From contig CALNXK010000335.1 in the NCBI GenBank assembly GCA_942486035.1, positions 242,001 through 306,000 on the forward strand: 64,000 bases of DNA, given 5' to 3'. The number at the start of each line of letters is the position of its first letter. The stretch's first letter is position 1. The notes beneath the pieces are model-generated. The model searched no databases. It was given only the letters and a program-made list of their open reading frames with translations, and had not been told where the DNA came from. A program made the position numbers and the translations under genes. Shown here in pieces: positions 1-11,538 of this stretch. Source of the DNA: Porites lobata (lineage: Eukaryota > Cnidaria > Anthozoa > Scleractinia > Poritidae).

Positions 1-2287
1 CTGAGCTATTGTGACGTCACTCCACCACCTCCACCACTGCGCAGAACCCCTCGTCTATTACTACTTATGTTTAATCTTGTTTGAAGTAATCCTGCACATG
101 AAACATTCTTTTTTTTTTTAAGGAAAAGATTGAAAACTTGGAACGAGAGCATGCGAATCTAGTGAACTCGATCTCGTGATTCATTTACAAAGCGGTTTAT
201 GTTATAGAAACTTAAATTCTTAAATAAAGTTGAGGGGTCCCCATACTCATTTAGGAGCAGCACCTACTTGCATATACGCAGTAATTCTTTAGAATACCAG
301 TATGATTATATTAACGAGTACATGCTTTGAACACACTTCCGACGATTTTTCCTTCTCTGCACTGAAAATTTGTCTCTTTAATTCTATTGAAATAAAGTTA
401 CTACTCACTTTAAAAGAAGATTAAAAATATAAGTCACCATACTCGTTTAAGAGAAAATGAAGATTGACTTCTCTGGGGAGCTGCAGTCCGAGGTTTTAAT
501 GTTCGCACGCTAATCACGCGTAAAACGTACGCATTAATGAAGAAAAACTAACCAAGAGCCTTTCAAATACCCATAAAAAGAAGCACTAATGGGGGGGAGG
601 GAGGGGGTTAAATTGAGCGCACTCTCGGCCTCAGATATGTCCCTATATAATGAGTACCGTTAAGGGATATCCACGTTAGACAAAGACTTTAATATTTACC
701 TTTTGAATTCTTTCACTACTTTGTCCGTCTAATCAGTCGATAGCGCAAGGCGAGAGAAACGCCGACGGATTCGAACTTCTTGTGAGGAACATGAAGGACT
801 ACAAAACAAATGCAACTTTAATGGAATTGATCACGAGACCGACTACCGATAATCTAGGGAAAATTCCCTCCGAGATTGCAGGGTTGTTAAGATTGCATGT
901 AAACGCAGGGTACTTTTTTTACCACGACTAGGCGGTTTACCTGACCTACCCTCAGGGTTCATCAACTCCCCCCACATAAACAGCTCCTAAACGTACGTTT
1001 TTAAAAGCTACACCTTCACTGCTTCCTGTAAGTTAGGAGTGAATATTTTCAGTTTCCGAGAGGAAAGTATCTCATGGTTGCAGAGGTTCTACTGTTTTCT
1101 GCTTGCTACTCCAAAAACTCTGAGCCACTAGCTAAGAGGCGACAACAACGTTTTAGCGCACAAAATAAACAAAGAAAGAAAAGATCGGCGCCGTCCTCAA
1201 CTGCTCAAGATATAATCTTGTGTCACCGCGCCAGAGCGGCAAATGTCCACCAAGTGGCTCATGCTTAAAATCAGCATGTAAAGATCAGACTGAATTGCAT
1301 GAATTTTAGATTGTAAATCAAAACAATTACTCGTGTAGACACAATTGGTAATACCTTGCCCCAAGGACCTTTCCCTGTCCCCTGATGTCAACAAAAGCTT
1401 GTTTCTGTTCTAGCCATTCCTATATCAGTCCTTAGGCATACTGCCTCACTTTCGATCTTCCCCTAATTTAGTTCCTTAAATGGTGGGCAAGTGACCGGAA
1501 CTTTATGCATTCTAACATGCGTAGCTCTTTGTGACAAATTTTACTATACCAAAATATTTGGGCTTGTAAATTTAGAACTGGGCGTGTTATTTAAATAATG
1601 ATATAGATTGGGTTAAAAAGCCTATGAGGTGTTAATTAATTTTTCCTAGTTTTTAAAGGGTGGCTGTCCTCAAGCTACAAACAAATTAGGTCTGACTCTC
1701 CCAATATTGTATGTTTCTTATTGATGACCCTCCCTTTTGAATCCCCGCCATCCATAGTCCCCTCCCAAAAAGGTATTTTTCCTAGAAAGATATCCCTGTC
1801 CGTGCTCTTTTTTAACGTGAACTTCTACTTTTACTTTTTTCACCTCATATCATGTTCTTGTTTCTTTACCCTTCTGTTGTTGTTGTCTTTCTTTTTGGTG
1901 TTGTTTTTGGTTTCATTATTGCCTGTCTTCCCAAGTTCCCATGCAAATCGAACCCAGCGAAAAGCTTTCGTGTTAATTTGGACTCCAATTCTGATGGATA
2001 TTGCAAAACGGTAGTCACTAAAGTAGATAAGTACCTCGCTGGAATTAAACATCGCCTGTAATTGATCAAGAAAAATGAAGGCGTATTTTTTTCAGAATCT
2101 AAAGCATTTTTGGAGTTATGATAAAGCTTTCCTGTACCTATGAGCCAAACAAAATTCGGCGATAACCTATAATGGCATCGAGGGTACGACACCAGTTGAA
2201 AAAACGCGTCTTTTTAATTCCTATTTTTTTATTTTTCATCAGTCTTTACTTTAGCTATTTCTGTTCTTTCGCAACAGCATAAACCAG
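1..2287. other. no gene recognised
   Basis: The stretch is AT-rich non-coding sequence with a short G-rich run near 592-606 and a T-rich tract around 1800-1920. Open frames here are short, have no splice context and resemble no family I know. I see no convincing exon, RNA gene or terminal-repeat element. Confidence 0.5.
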
Positions 2288-2850
2288 TTGTGCAAATGCG
2301 CGATATATCACTTGACTAAAACATACTTCCGTGCCTCCTACAAGAGTGCAGTAAGCAAATTGCACCTAGTCATGAAAAAAAAAACCAATGTCAAACCAGT
2401 GCATATAAAAGACTCTATGGAACAAACTGAAAATTATAGGCTTGTTTCTTTGTTATGTATTATTGGCAAAAACTTGGAACGTTGTGTCTGCATTTTAACA
2501 CTTAACAATTATGTTAAACAATTCATCAGTCCTCTCTAGCATGACATTTTTGCGAAATCGCTCCTACACTACAACGCCAATGGTCAAAACCTGGACAAAA
2601 ATATTCAAACAGAAGTCGTCTACCTGGACTTGGTGAAAGCTTTCGATTGCGTTGATCTCTAAGTTATGCTTCAAAAGCTCAAACGATATGGAGCGGAAGG
2701 CGGCACCCTTCTTTGGTTTACAGATTACCTAAGTAGAAGACCTCAAATGGTCATTTTGGAAAGTGTTGTCAAGCAATCGGCCCCCGTTGCATCGGGAGTT
2801 CCTCAGGGCAGCCTGTGGGATTAGCCCTTAATCCTCTTACTTAGCAAACC
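2288..2850 (+). mobile_element. LINE reverse transcriptase remnant
   Basis: A decayed piece of a non-LTR retrotransposon reverse transcriptase. The sequence reads, across frame changes, the RT finger motif ENYRLVSLL (family form NYRPVSLL) near 2428, the motif A region LDLVKAFDCVD near 2625-2655, and the motif B peptide SGVPQGS near 2794-2814. A stop directly follows motif A and another follows motif B; the YxDD catalytic motif is absent. Stops and frame changes show it is dead. It is probably a Jockey/CR1/L2-group element, but the fragment is too short to place. No terminal sequence or target duplication was found. Confidence 0.75.
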
Positions 2851-4403
2851 GTGCTCGACTTATATATCCTGATATGATTGTACAATAGTTCAGTTGACCT
2901 TAGGCCTTGCTCATGTAATCTCCTTTAACCATTACATTGTATCACCTTGAATATATACTTGGCCTCCACTCTTCGTTTGGCCTCCGATAATCGCACACAG
3001 CCTACTTGGTTCAGTTCTTTTTGTTCTCTTTATTTTTATTGAAAAGTTACTCTGTGTATGAGGAGAAGGATCTGGATAGAGAAATCAAGGATCTCGTTTT
3101 ATCTTACAAAGCCTGGCAGTACTACTATATTGATATAGACGTTATTAATTATGTAACCTTCAACAATCATCCACGTGGGCGCGAGAAAAGAGGGTGGCAA
3201 GAAAAAGGAGACACTGCGTGCCTCTCCTGTTTCGCGCCTTCAGTCACGTGCGTGGTCATTTTCTTCTCTCGCGCGTTCTCGCTCGACGGACTACGCAAAA
3301 AGAGAGACTGCAGGTAGTGTACAACAAAACAGCAGTTCATGTGCTTCTCGTTGTGGAACACAATCTCCTCCCACCCTCCCTTGTCGCTGTTTGATTCTCT
3401 TCGCTGGCTTTCTCCGTTTTTTGTAAATAATTTTTTCTCTTGCTTAAAATTCAAAAGGTTTTTCTCAATCTCCTCATTTGCTGTCCTGACTGGATCGGTT
3501 ACTGAACAAGTGAGTGTGTGAATACCCTACAAAGTATTTTCCGTGTGGTATTATCTTTATTATGCATTATACATATTGAGACATTCATCATTTTGCCAGC
3601 CTTTTCATTGAAATTTTTCCAAAGTAATAATTTGTCTAAATATGCCGCTACACACCCCGAACTGACAAAAAAACGAAGTATATTTAATATAAAAAAGCAT
3701 TAAGAAACGCTTGGTAAAAATGTAATGAGGGTAAGGATGTGAAGTAGTCCACGAATTAAAAGTAATTTTAACTTTTTTTTCTGAATGTGCAATCAAAAAA
3801 GAGATTTTAAGTAAAATAACTGCTTTGAATATAAACAGAAGCATATAAACTTAGCTCCGAAAAAAAGGACAAATATGAGCTAACGTCACGTTCTGTGTTT
3901 TCCTTTTCGTTGTTGATTTGCCGGCTCTCTTCAATTTTCCTTAACGATAGTGAAATATACAAAACTATTCCAATCTAATTTCCGAGATGTTTTTCACTTT
4001 TCCACGAAAAAAACTCTACTCAATTGTCTTTTCTCGTGGAATATCTGCGAAGCAACTCGCAAAACGAGGGCGCTGCAAGCTGCAAGAGCCTATAGAAGGC
4101 AGGAATTTTGGCGCGAAACTCACATACCTCTGTGGCTTTTGATTGGACGTATCATTTTTCTCACAATTGAAAAAAAGATCTTTCGCGATTATGATTGGAC
4201 GTTTCAATTTCTTTTTTCACGTGGGAAAAATATCGTTCGCTCCTCTGATTGGCTAGAACTCATTTGCGTATGAAGAGTTTTCATATCTTTTCAGTGAGTA
4301 TATCTCAGTATCTATATACACTGTACAGGGGGGACCTGACACTGTATAATAATTAGAAATTACTGTATTCCTCGAACCCGAATGGGGTCTGAGTGAATAG
4401 CCC

Positions 4404-4426
<23 letters not shown>
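2851..4426. other. no gene recognised; repeat-derived sequence
   Basis: Apart from the repeat at 3170-3320 there is no supported gene. Several open frames overlap at 3.0-3.5 kb in different frames, which reflects low stop density over CpG-rich repeat sequence and not coding. The section near 4250-4426 leads into the inverted-repeat element that follows. Confidence 0.4.
3170..3320. repeat. dispersed repeat related to 37488-37670
   Basis: The block contains CTCGACGGACTACGCAAAA and GAGAGACTG, which recur at 37630-37660 with small changes, together with a shared CpG-rich core rich in TCGCGCG. It looks like a degraded, single-arm copy of the foldback element seen at 37.5 kb. Confidence 0.6.
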
Positions 4427-4444
<18 letters not shown>

Positions 4445-4625
4445 GTTGGTAAAAAATATCGAGACAAAACAACTTAAGCTAGCAAAACGCGATTCAGTCA
4501 CCATTGTTTTGGTTTTCAAAGCCGGCGCTTTTCGCTACTAGTAGGCTATAACCGTATAGCCTAGTAGAAGCTCAACCAATCAGAACGCAGCATTGATAAT
4601 GGACCACTAGTTGGATTTTACTAAA
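4427..4625. mobile_element. MITE, 199 bp, about 22-bp terminal inverted repeats
   Basis: The left end TTTAGTAAAATCCAACTAGT reappears as its reverse complement at 4604-4625. The interior has no coding capacity. The arrangement is that of a non-autonomous DNA transposon. A family member may extend further left, because a second short inverted pair (AATTACTGTATTCCTCG / CGAGAGGAATAATTG) lies at 4350-4427. I could not define a target duplication. Confidence 0.65.
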
Positions 4626-6232
4626 AAAAGATACGTGTAGAGTTTCGCTCCATCACCACTCAACCCTACAGTATTTTTTGTATCATTTTAAAAAATTGCT
4701 GCCCGGGCCATCGTAACGGAGCTAGATATTTGAAAGTGAGCTATTTGAAAACTACAAAATAAATATAAACTTCGTGTTTGTGTGATCAATGTGACAATTA
4801 ATGCGTTGACGGAATGGTTGTATCGTGATAAGAAAATACTCATGTTAAGCTTGTCGGTTGTTTGTTTATTATTCACCATTTAAATTCTAGTTTATACTTC
4901 CGTCACTGATATTATAATCAGATGATGTATTCTTTTTTGCTCTACATGTCAGGGTGTCCCAAAAGTTCGTTCCTCTAATTTCACATGAAGTTACAAAGAT
5001 GGTTCTATCGAGTATATGTATTTAGAATTTCAGTTACCGGTATGCCCCCTTGGCCTTTGATTGTTTGTTGAGGCATGGAGTGGGATACGTCATGTAGCGT
5101 GTAGAGCCCCAGATGATCCATTTTTAGCCTTTTTTTTCACCTGGTACGCAGTAGCCACTTAATTCGACCCTTAACAAGATCTTTTTTTTCAGATTAGACA
5201 GCGGAAAAAAATTGGGCATACTTCCAAGAAAGCCTTTCCGCAGTGAGGCTTTTGTACTTCCTTACAAATTTGACAAAAGCTGAGCGTTGCTTGGCGGACT
5301 GAGCATAGCTATATTTTGCCATCTCAGTAGACTGCTAACTGTGCTCTATTTTTTCGTGAGATCGTTGAGATAAAGCGCGTCTTACCGTTAATGATGGCCA
5401 TCTTGATTTTACCATCTTGATGTACCGAGGGGGCGGGCGTCGGGGATTATAGCTCTAGGGGGAGGGGGGCGAGAAAAAAAGAACAACTGTAATAACATCA
5501 CTGCAGCTTGCGTTCACGGAGCGCGTTGTACCAGCAACGCAGGCGTTTGATTGGTCATTAGACAATAGATGTTAACTTGTGTACGCGTTGACAACGGGTT
5601 TAGTTTAAGTTGCCGACACTGACAAGTCGTCGTTGGTATAAAACGCACGCTTTCACACCATTAGGTACATCTTGCGCAAACACACGACCAATTTTTGTTA
5701 TTTTGCGGATAAATCACCTAAGCAACATGCTCAGGCGCGGATCTAGGATAAATACTGACCGATTTCCTAAACGAGATCTAGGGAGGGGGTCCGGGGGCAT
5801 GTACCCCCTAAAATTTTTTAGATTTCTACTCTCTAAAGTCACCTTTCCTGTGTTTCTGAGTAATCCAGTCTGGATATTGGCCAGATTTTAACTTGGAAAG
5901 TTTTTTCATGAAAAATTTACTTCTTTATGAAAACTCTGACCGATTTTCGTAAAACGATGGAAACCAGTGTGGATCCGCGCCTGATGCTTTTGAAGTAGCC
6001 CAGCCAGGGGAATGTTGTAACACAGTTTCTGCCAAACGAATTGAAATTTAACGCTACGCCGACGCAAAAAAGACGACCTTTCAGAAATGCCTGGCTTTTA
6101 TCGGGAGGTTTAACCGTTTTAGTCTGTGGTGAAGCGAGCATGCTTAGCGATTTGATTAGAAAAAATGTTTCTCTTGTCCCTGTTTGCCGATTTTATTTGG
6201 AGGAATGGCCTAAAAACATCATAAAATCACTG

Positions 6233-6600
6233 TTTCGAACATCCTCGGAGACTCAGGGGCTGATAGTGGGAGCAAGGGAAAGTCTAAACGGGCGGAAAAA
6301 TAAGGCACGAAGAAAAGAAAAGAACGGCGAGAAGAGCCTCTGGGGACAATGCCTTACCAGACCAGTTCCAAACGGTCGCCGCCGTTCTGGCTTCTGATTG
6401 GTGCCAGAATACTTGTGTTTTTCTGGCACCAATCAGAAGGCAGAACGGCGGCGACCGTTTGGAACTGGTCTGGTAAGACATGGTCCCCAGGGGCTCTTCT
6501 GGCCGTTCTTTACTTTTCTTTTGTGCCATATTTTTCCGCCTGTTTAGACTTTCCCTCGCCCCCACTATCTGCCCCTGGGTCTCTGAGGATGTGTTTCGAA
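6233..6600. repeat. long near-perfect palindrome, arms about 180 bp
   Basis: Left arm 6233-6412 and right arm 6418-6600 are reverse complements with few mismatches. They meet at a loop of about 5 nt near 6413-6417, where TCTGGCACCAATCAGAAG is matched by its complement. Transcription would give a hairpin of roughly 180 bp. It could be an insertion nested in the larger element or that element's own core. The long open frames on both strands are mirror images of each other and are not treated as genes. Confidence 0.8.
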
Positions 6601-6672
6601 AGGAGATATTTGTAAACACTCGTAATCGATGCTAAATGCGTCTGGCATGTTTTTCATCGCCAGCGGAGTTTC

Positions 6673-6866
6673 TTAATAGGACAATTGCACGATGACGTCA
6701 TTTTATTACAATTACCAGAATCCTTGAGTTTGTTGTTTTCTTGTGCAAATTAAGGCTATTGTTCTTTAATCCTCAGCGCGATTGACAAATTTAAATAACA
6801 AAGCAACAACGAAATGAATTCTGGTAGTTGTAGTCAAATATCGTCATCGTGCAATTGTCCTATTAA
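6673..6866. mobile_element. TTAA-flanked MITE, 194 bp
   Basis: The sequence begins TTAATAGGACAATTGCACG and ends with its reverse complement CGTGCAATTGTCCTATTAA. The inverted repeat is about 25 bp and TTAA forms both outer edges, as expected for piggyBac-type target sites. The interior is AT-rich and non-coding. It lies inside the 5328-7074 element and is therefore a younger insertion or an internal acquisition. Confidence 0.75.
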
Positions 6867-7686
6867 CGAATGGTAAAAGCGTGAAATTCCTGTCACGCCT
6901 CCTGAACGCGAGCTGCAGTGATGTTATTACAGTCCCTCTATTTTTCTTGGTTCCTCCCAAATAGTCTCCCGGCCCCAATAGTATTTTTTGACACTCATGC
7001 AAGACGGCAGCCCGTAACGCAAAGCGCTCGTTCTCGATGATCTTACGGAAAAATAGAGGACTGTGAACAGTCTACCATCTCAGGGGCCTTCGACCTTCGT
7101 TTTCATGAACTTGTCACGGAATTTGCTTGCTAACTGTTGTGACAGCTACCTCGTCTAGTTTACTCTTTTTTACCTAGCCCTCTAAGACTATTTTAGTTGG
7201 TTTATTCACGACTTTTGGTCTTTCTCGGTCTTGAAAACCCTCATTTCTCGATGACCATATTACCATCCATTACATTCGTATTTTTCCACCTTTCAGCGAT
7301 TTCTTTAACTCAAAGATAAGCACAGCCGAGAGTTTTTGCTCTATGAGGGGTTGTCTTTCATGATATTCACAAAAAACAACGAAGGAATTCGAGCAATTTG
7401 GGCTACAAAATGCAAAAAATAAAAATGTGGCTGGAAAATATATCTTGCGCGCGAGAGTACCAAAGGTATTCAAGTCAAAAGATATGGTACGACAAGTATG
7501 AAATTTTAAATAAGATTGAAAAGACACAACTTTTATTTACAGCGATTACCACTAACACGCGCCCTCAAGGGGTTTTTTCTTCGGTTCAAACCTGCCTTTT
7601 GGTGGACGTCAATCAACCGTTACCATGGTTTTCACACGTTGGCCAAGAGAAGATTCTTTCCCCGTTTCTCAAGAACTCGGAGGAAA

Positions 7687-7782
7687 ATGTCGGTGTTTAA
7701 GCCGTGTTTGCAATATTATTTTGCTACAGGATCTGACGCCGCTTCATGTGAAGATTACGAGGAGTACGAATTTGTGGAGTGT
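7687..7782 (+). CDS. possible first coding exon, 32 codons
   Basis: An ATG at 7687 opens 32 codons rich in acidic and aromatic residues (ending CEDYEEYEFVEC). The frame meets a good splice donor, TGT|GTAAGT, at 7782/7783 in phase 0. The upstream 150 bp are relatively CpG-rich and contain a CRE-like GACGTCAA, which would suit a promoter. No downstream exon was recognised, and I do not know the protein. The open frame also extends upstream of the ATG, so the start is a guess. It may simply be a chance open frame. Confidence 0.25.
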
Positions 7783-8619
7783 GTAAGTTACAACCACATA
7801 AGCTTTCTCAATACACGCTGGCAACTCGTCTGAGTTCTTGCCACTTCAGGATTCTATTGAGTATTCGATAATATGAAGAATGACAACTAGATCTTCAGGT
7901 TACAAAACTCATTTTCGAAAACAGCCTCCGTTCAGAGGAAACCTTTGTCCCTTGACGGATATGATTGGTCGAGGCAAAACCAAAACAAAGAAATTTGGCC
8001 GAGAGGAACTGGGGCGACCTAAACCTTTTGCACGGAAATGTGCACGGCGGCCATATTGCGACGCGACAACATCACCGTAAAAAATACACACAGAATTGAC
8101 AATAATTTAACGAGAAACAACATTTAATTCTGGATTTGTACGTCATGAATCATTGTATGTTCTAATTTTCGATATCGATTGTCATCAGCTCTCCATTCTC
8201 GCACTCCGCTAAGGACGTACGGACTCTGTCGAGCACAGCCTTTTTGCGCTCGCGTGGACCTTCACAGGCAGCCCAAGCGCACTATGTGTGGGTTCGGGCT
8301 TCAGAGGTCGTTTGGTCTGAATATACTAGAATTATTAGTGTATTATCTGATGCTAAATAAACGCAAAAATCTTAAAGATATGAAGTCTTCTTGTTTGTCT
8401 ATCTGTACTAGTAACCTTTAATATAACGAAGGTCGATATTTCTTGCATTATTACATGTGATTCGGGCCCTTAATGTTCGAATTTTATCACATGTATTCGA
8501 ATCTACAACGCTACGAAAAAAAAAATCATGATCACGCGAAATATTGATTCAAAAAGCTCCCTTACCTTTATTTCATAGCCACTCTGTGTCCTACGGCCGG
8601 TTTAAAAGCCGTTTAGTCG
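7783..8619. other. no gene recognised
   Basis: No exon with splice support was found. GGCGGCCATATTG near 8046 resembles the YY1-type motif common in animal promoters, in opposite orientation, which is weak evidence for a promoter in this part. Confidence 0.3.
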
Positions 8620-8655
8620 ACTTTCTTTCCATCGAGTACTCGATGGAAAGAAAGT
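8620..8655. repeat. perfect 36-bp palindrome
   Basis: The half-site ACTTTCTTTCCATCGAGT is followed at once by its exact reverse complement, with no spacer. It directly abuts the left border of the dispersed repeat at 8654, so it may be an insertion-junction product. Confidence 0.9.
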
Positions 8656-8767
8656 GAGCACGGTCAAGGCTATAAATACATGTATTAACAGGAAAGAGAG
8701 AATAAACAGGTTGCTTTAAACAAGACCTTTATTTAAAGTTGGACTGCACTAAAATGTGGTCTAATGC
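8654..8767. repeat. 114-bp dispersed repeat, copy A
   Basis: Nearly identical to 14533-14645 (copy B) in the same orientation: GTGAGCACGGTCAA at the left and AAAATGTGGTCTAATGC at the right, with only a few differences. Sequence similarity stops sharply at both ends. No coding potential is seen. The lack of longer matching arms argues against LTRs. Confidence 0.85.
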
Positions 8768-10497
8768 TTCCTTTCTAACGATAAATGGTGTCCCAGATGG
8801 TGCTTTAACCTTGAAATGGTGATATCTGAAAATTATCCAAATTAACCAGCGTAAGCCATGGAGATATAAGCGCCAAGTAAGGCTTTGTTTTCTGAAGGAA
8901 TTTCACATGAAGTGCGGTAGGGCAATTAGTTTACGCAGAAAATACCACTGCTGCAAAGCTTACCCTTTGATTTGAAATTCTGAAAAAGTCCATTGTCGCG
9001 GCCATGCTGAAGGATTGCACTCACTTTGTTCCGAGGATTTGAGACCTTTGACCAGCTGGGCACCCAACTCTGCCGTTTCCGGTGAGATGTCCAGATGACA
9101 CTTTTAGAATGCTAGTTAGTCTAGTTACCAATGAAATAACTGCTCGTTTCAATGTTGGTTTATTTGTGGTGCTGTGAAGAACTCCTATTACACTGCTCTT
9201 ACGCAAGTGTTTCGCGTGGACATTTTTGTCAGTCTTATATTTAACAAGACGCCTAAAGTCGTTTCCGTGGGATGCGTTGGTCTATGGAAGCATAATGGCG
9301 TTCTATCTGAATTTGGAAAAATTAGGGAAACCGGAAAGATGAGTCATGTTATGAGCATCGATGAGTAGGTTACCTGTATGGGTTGGTTTAATGTGCTTAT
9401 GACTGAATTTATAGTAGCCTGCGTGGCAGGCTACTATTTCTCCTCAATCCACATCCTCTTTTCGCTTCCTCCCTATCCCGTACCCCTTTCGACAACTGCT
9501 ACGCAAGCTAAATTTATAGTTGTCAGTGGTCGCAAGGATGGAGTTGATCTTGTTTTGATCTGTCGCTATGTAGTTATTTTCGTAACACGATTTGGATAAG
9601 AAAAAGAAGTTATTTTGCATCAAAACAAGGTTTACCCGTGTAACTTAAATTGGAATGTTAACGGAAACAACTAATGGAGAACATGCGCATAATGCTCTCT
9701 GATTAACCTGAACAGAAACTATATGTATAATGATACGTCATATCTTGGTAGTAAGTTGCCACAGGTAACTTTTTCAAAGAGAAATAAACATTGTAGTTTT
9801 AGGTTAATGGAACAAAACAAAACAAAACAAAACATTCGCTTGCTTTATCTAGGGTCGAACCCAGGATTACAAAGTTCGATAAAGTTTCAATGTCTTAATC
9901 TAAGATGAAAGTTTAATATTCCAAGATGCTCTTGATACGGTTAAAAATTAATTGCAATGTGTTTCCAAGGTCTCAAAGTTAACACAGTTCCAATGATTAT
10001 CCCTGATTCCAAGGTATAATAAGTTTACTAAGGTCCTGATCCGTGTCCCATCCAGAAGTCCAATCCATGCCAAAAGCTAGTCATCGATCGACGAGGACAA
10101 TATTTTCGCGATTTCACCGCCAATCGTCAAGGGTACGAGTTGAAATTTACGCGATTTAACCTCCCATCGTCGAGGCGTTTTCGATAAGAAAAGAAATAAA
10201 CTGGACTCTAGCAGTGCTCGGCAAAAACTGAGGAACTCCGAATAGAAAAATCTATCGGAAATCACGGCCCGCAACCAGACGTTACTAAAACCTTATGAAA
10301 AAGCTAGACCTAAACAAAAAAGAATCATGAAGGAAAGAAATAATTTGGCTTAGGTCACCTTTCGTGACTTGCCAGTATCCCGAAGGATTTCGCTGGTTAA
10401 CAAGCCGCCATCCTAAACCACGAATGGGAAAACTCTAGCGCGACAAATTTGGCAAGGAACGTTCTTCAGAGGAAGCAAATCGATTAGAAATCGATAC
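8768..10497. other. no gene recognised; two small repeats
   Basis: A perfect 12-bp-stem hairpin, ATAGTAGCCTGC-GTG-GCAGGCTACTAT, lies at 9411-9437. A direct repeat of about 27 bp with period near 42 lies at 10108-10176 (TTCGCGATTT...ATCGTC). An (ACAAA)n run is at 9811-9834. No exon was supported. Confidence 0.4.
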
Positions 10498-10578
10498 AGA
10501 TTTTGTACGATCTGATTGGTCGGCTTGGAAGAAGAGATAATAGATAAAGATTTTACGCAATCCTATTGGCTGGCTTTG
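10498..10578 (+). promoter_or_regulatory. duplicated inverted-CCAAT promoter module
   Basis: Two copies of about 30 bp, 50 bp apart, read GATTTTGTACGATCTGATTGG and GATTTTACGCAATCCTATTGG (each truncated here to about 20 bases), each followed by GGCTGGCTT or GTCGGCTT. Each carries ATTGG, the complement of CCAAT, a common NF-Y-type promoter element. They sit 110-190 bp before the ATG of the MADS-like gene, so they are the likely proximal promoter. The role is inferred from position. Confidence 0.45.
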
Positions 10579-10685
10579 CAATTTTGGGTACAACCGAACC
10601 GGATTTTACCGTGGGAGTGCCACAGGCATCCCACGGAGAAATTGAAGTGATCCACCTGAGTGATCTCAAAAACTGTTTTCGAACC

Positions 10686-11538
10686 ATGAATTCGATAAGC
10701 CCTGATGTAAACGGTACTGAAGGCGAAGCTTGGTAAGTAATGTTTTTTTCATCATGCTCATGTTGTTGCCCAGTTGAAACCTTTTCCGGTTCGCGCACGT
10801 GTACATGTAGATGCTTATTGAATGTTTTGAAACAAACCGCTGAAAGTTAAAAGAATATCTTTTCAGCGGGTAGCTAGGTGCCTTTTTGGACAAGCAGGAA
10901 CATTCCTATCATAACTGCTCTGGTCTCTTTCTTAAAAAGTTGTTAATAAGTCTCGTGGTTTTCGATTTGACAAGCACCCCCAGTTATACCCTCACCCCTC
11001 CTCCGTGCATTCCTATAAATTTTTGTACTTGTAATCAGGAGAACCTTACACTGAACTCGAACAATGGCAATTGTATGAAAACTACTTACTTTATATTCGC
11101 AGTGGAACTTCGCAAAAGGCCGAATTAAAAAGAAATACACCGCGAAGGGGGAAAGAGAAAATGGCCTACATAAGCAACTCCCAGGCGAGGTCCTCCGCGC
11201 TATACCGGCGCAAGGCGACTTTATTTCAGAAGGGTCACGCTCTTCACACCATGACAAAGGCTGAAGTAATTATTGTAATCGATCACAAGGGACAGCGTTT
11301 TGTCGGCGGTTCTCTGGGCCTTTTAGAAACATATAATAAACGAATACTTAAGCCCACCCGAGCCGAGCACAGATACGATGCCCCGGAGACTGCAACAGAC
11401 CCTGATCGCCCTAAAATCGAACCGCTCGAAGACACTCCTGAACATATCAATATTGATCATCGTTTGCCTGGCGTTCTGGGGTATTCATCAACGAGAGGTG
11501 AGACTCGCGTCCCTCCTTCTAGAAAGAGGTTGCACTAA
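10686..11538 (+). CDS. divergent SRF/MADS-box-like protein, two exons
   Basis: Exon 1 is 10686-10732, with donor TTG|GTAAGT. Exon 2 starts at 11103 after the acceptor TATTCGCAG. Joining keeps frame and gives a 160-aa protein ending at TAA 11536-11538. Residues about 30-85 match the MADS-box pattern of SRF: basic RRGKEKM, then YI-N, a basic RRK, a K in place of the KK pair, L-T-T, and a hydrophobic strand EVIIVID. MADS proteins bind CArG-type DNA as dimers in the nucleus. The match is clear in layout but many invariant residues differ, so DNA binding is uncertain. The C-terminal part is Pro- and charge-rich. The stop is followed by open frame in the same phase to 11715. A possible 42-nt intron (11498-11539) would remove the stop and give about 205 aa. 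Confidence 0.6.
10801..11060. repeat. 260-bp segmental duplication, copy A (in intron 1)
   Basis: Matches 12057-12320 in the same orientation, with scattered substitutions and small indels. Both copies begin GTACATGTA and end CTTACACTGAACTCGA. Copy A lies wholly within the intron of the MADS-like gene; copy B lies about 340 bp beyond its last open codon. Confidence 0.9.

Larger units (their letters stand above)
5328..7074. mobile_element. non-autonomous Mutator-like foldback element, 1747 bp
   Basis: The ends are TAGACTG at 5328 and CAGTCTA ending at 7074. They are flanked by a perfect 9-bp direct repeat CCATCTCAG (5319-5327 and 7075-7083), the size typical of Mutator-like elements. The terminal inverted repeats are long, about 190-200 bp: the left arm runs through AACTGTAATAACATCACTGC near 5490 and the right arm holds its complement near 6920. 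There is no transposase ORF. Two inverted-repeat structures sit in the interior (6233-6600 and 6673-6866). The family name is inferred from duplication length and TIR length only. Confidence 0.75.

Noticed and set aside
4951..4975. CAGGGTGTCCCAAAAGTTCG as a mariner terminus
   Set aside because: No matching inverted end or TA flank was found nearby.
6041..6619. Three long open frames on both strands
   Set aside because: They lie in the arms of the palindrome, so each is the mirror of another; no homology.
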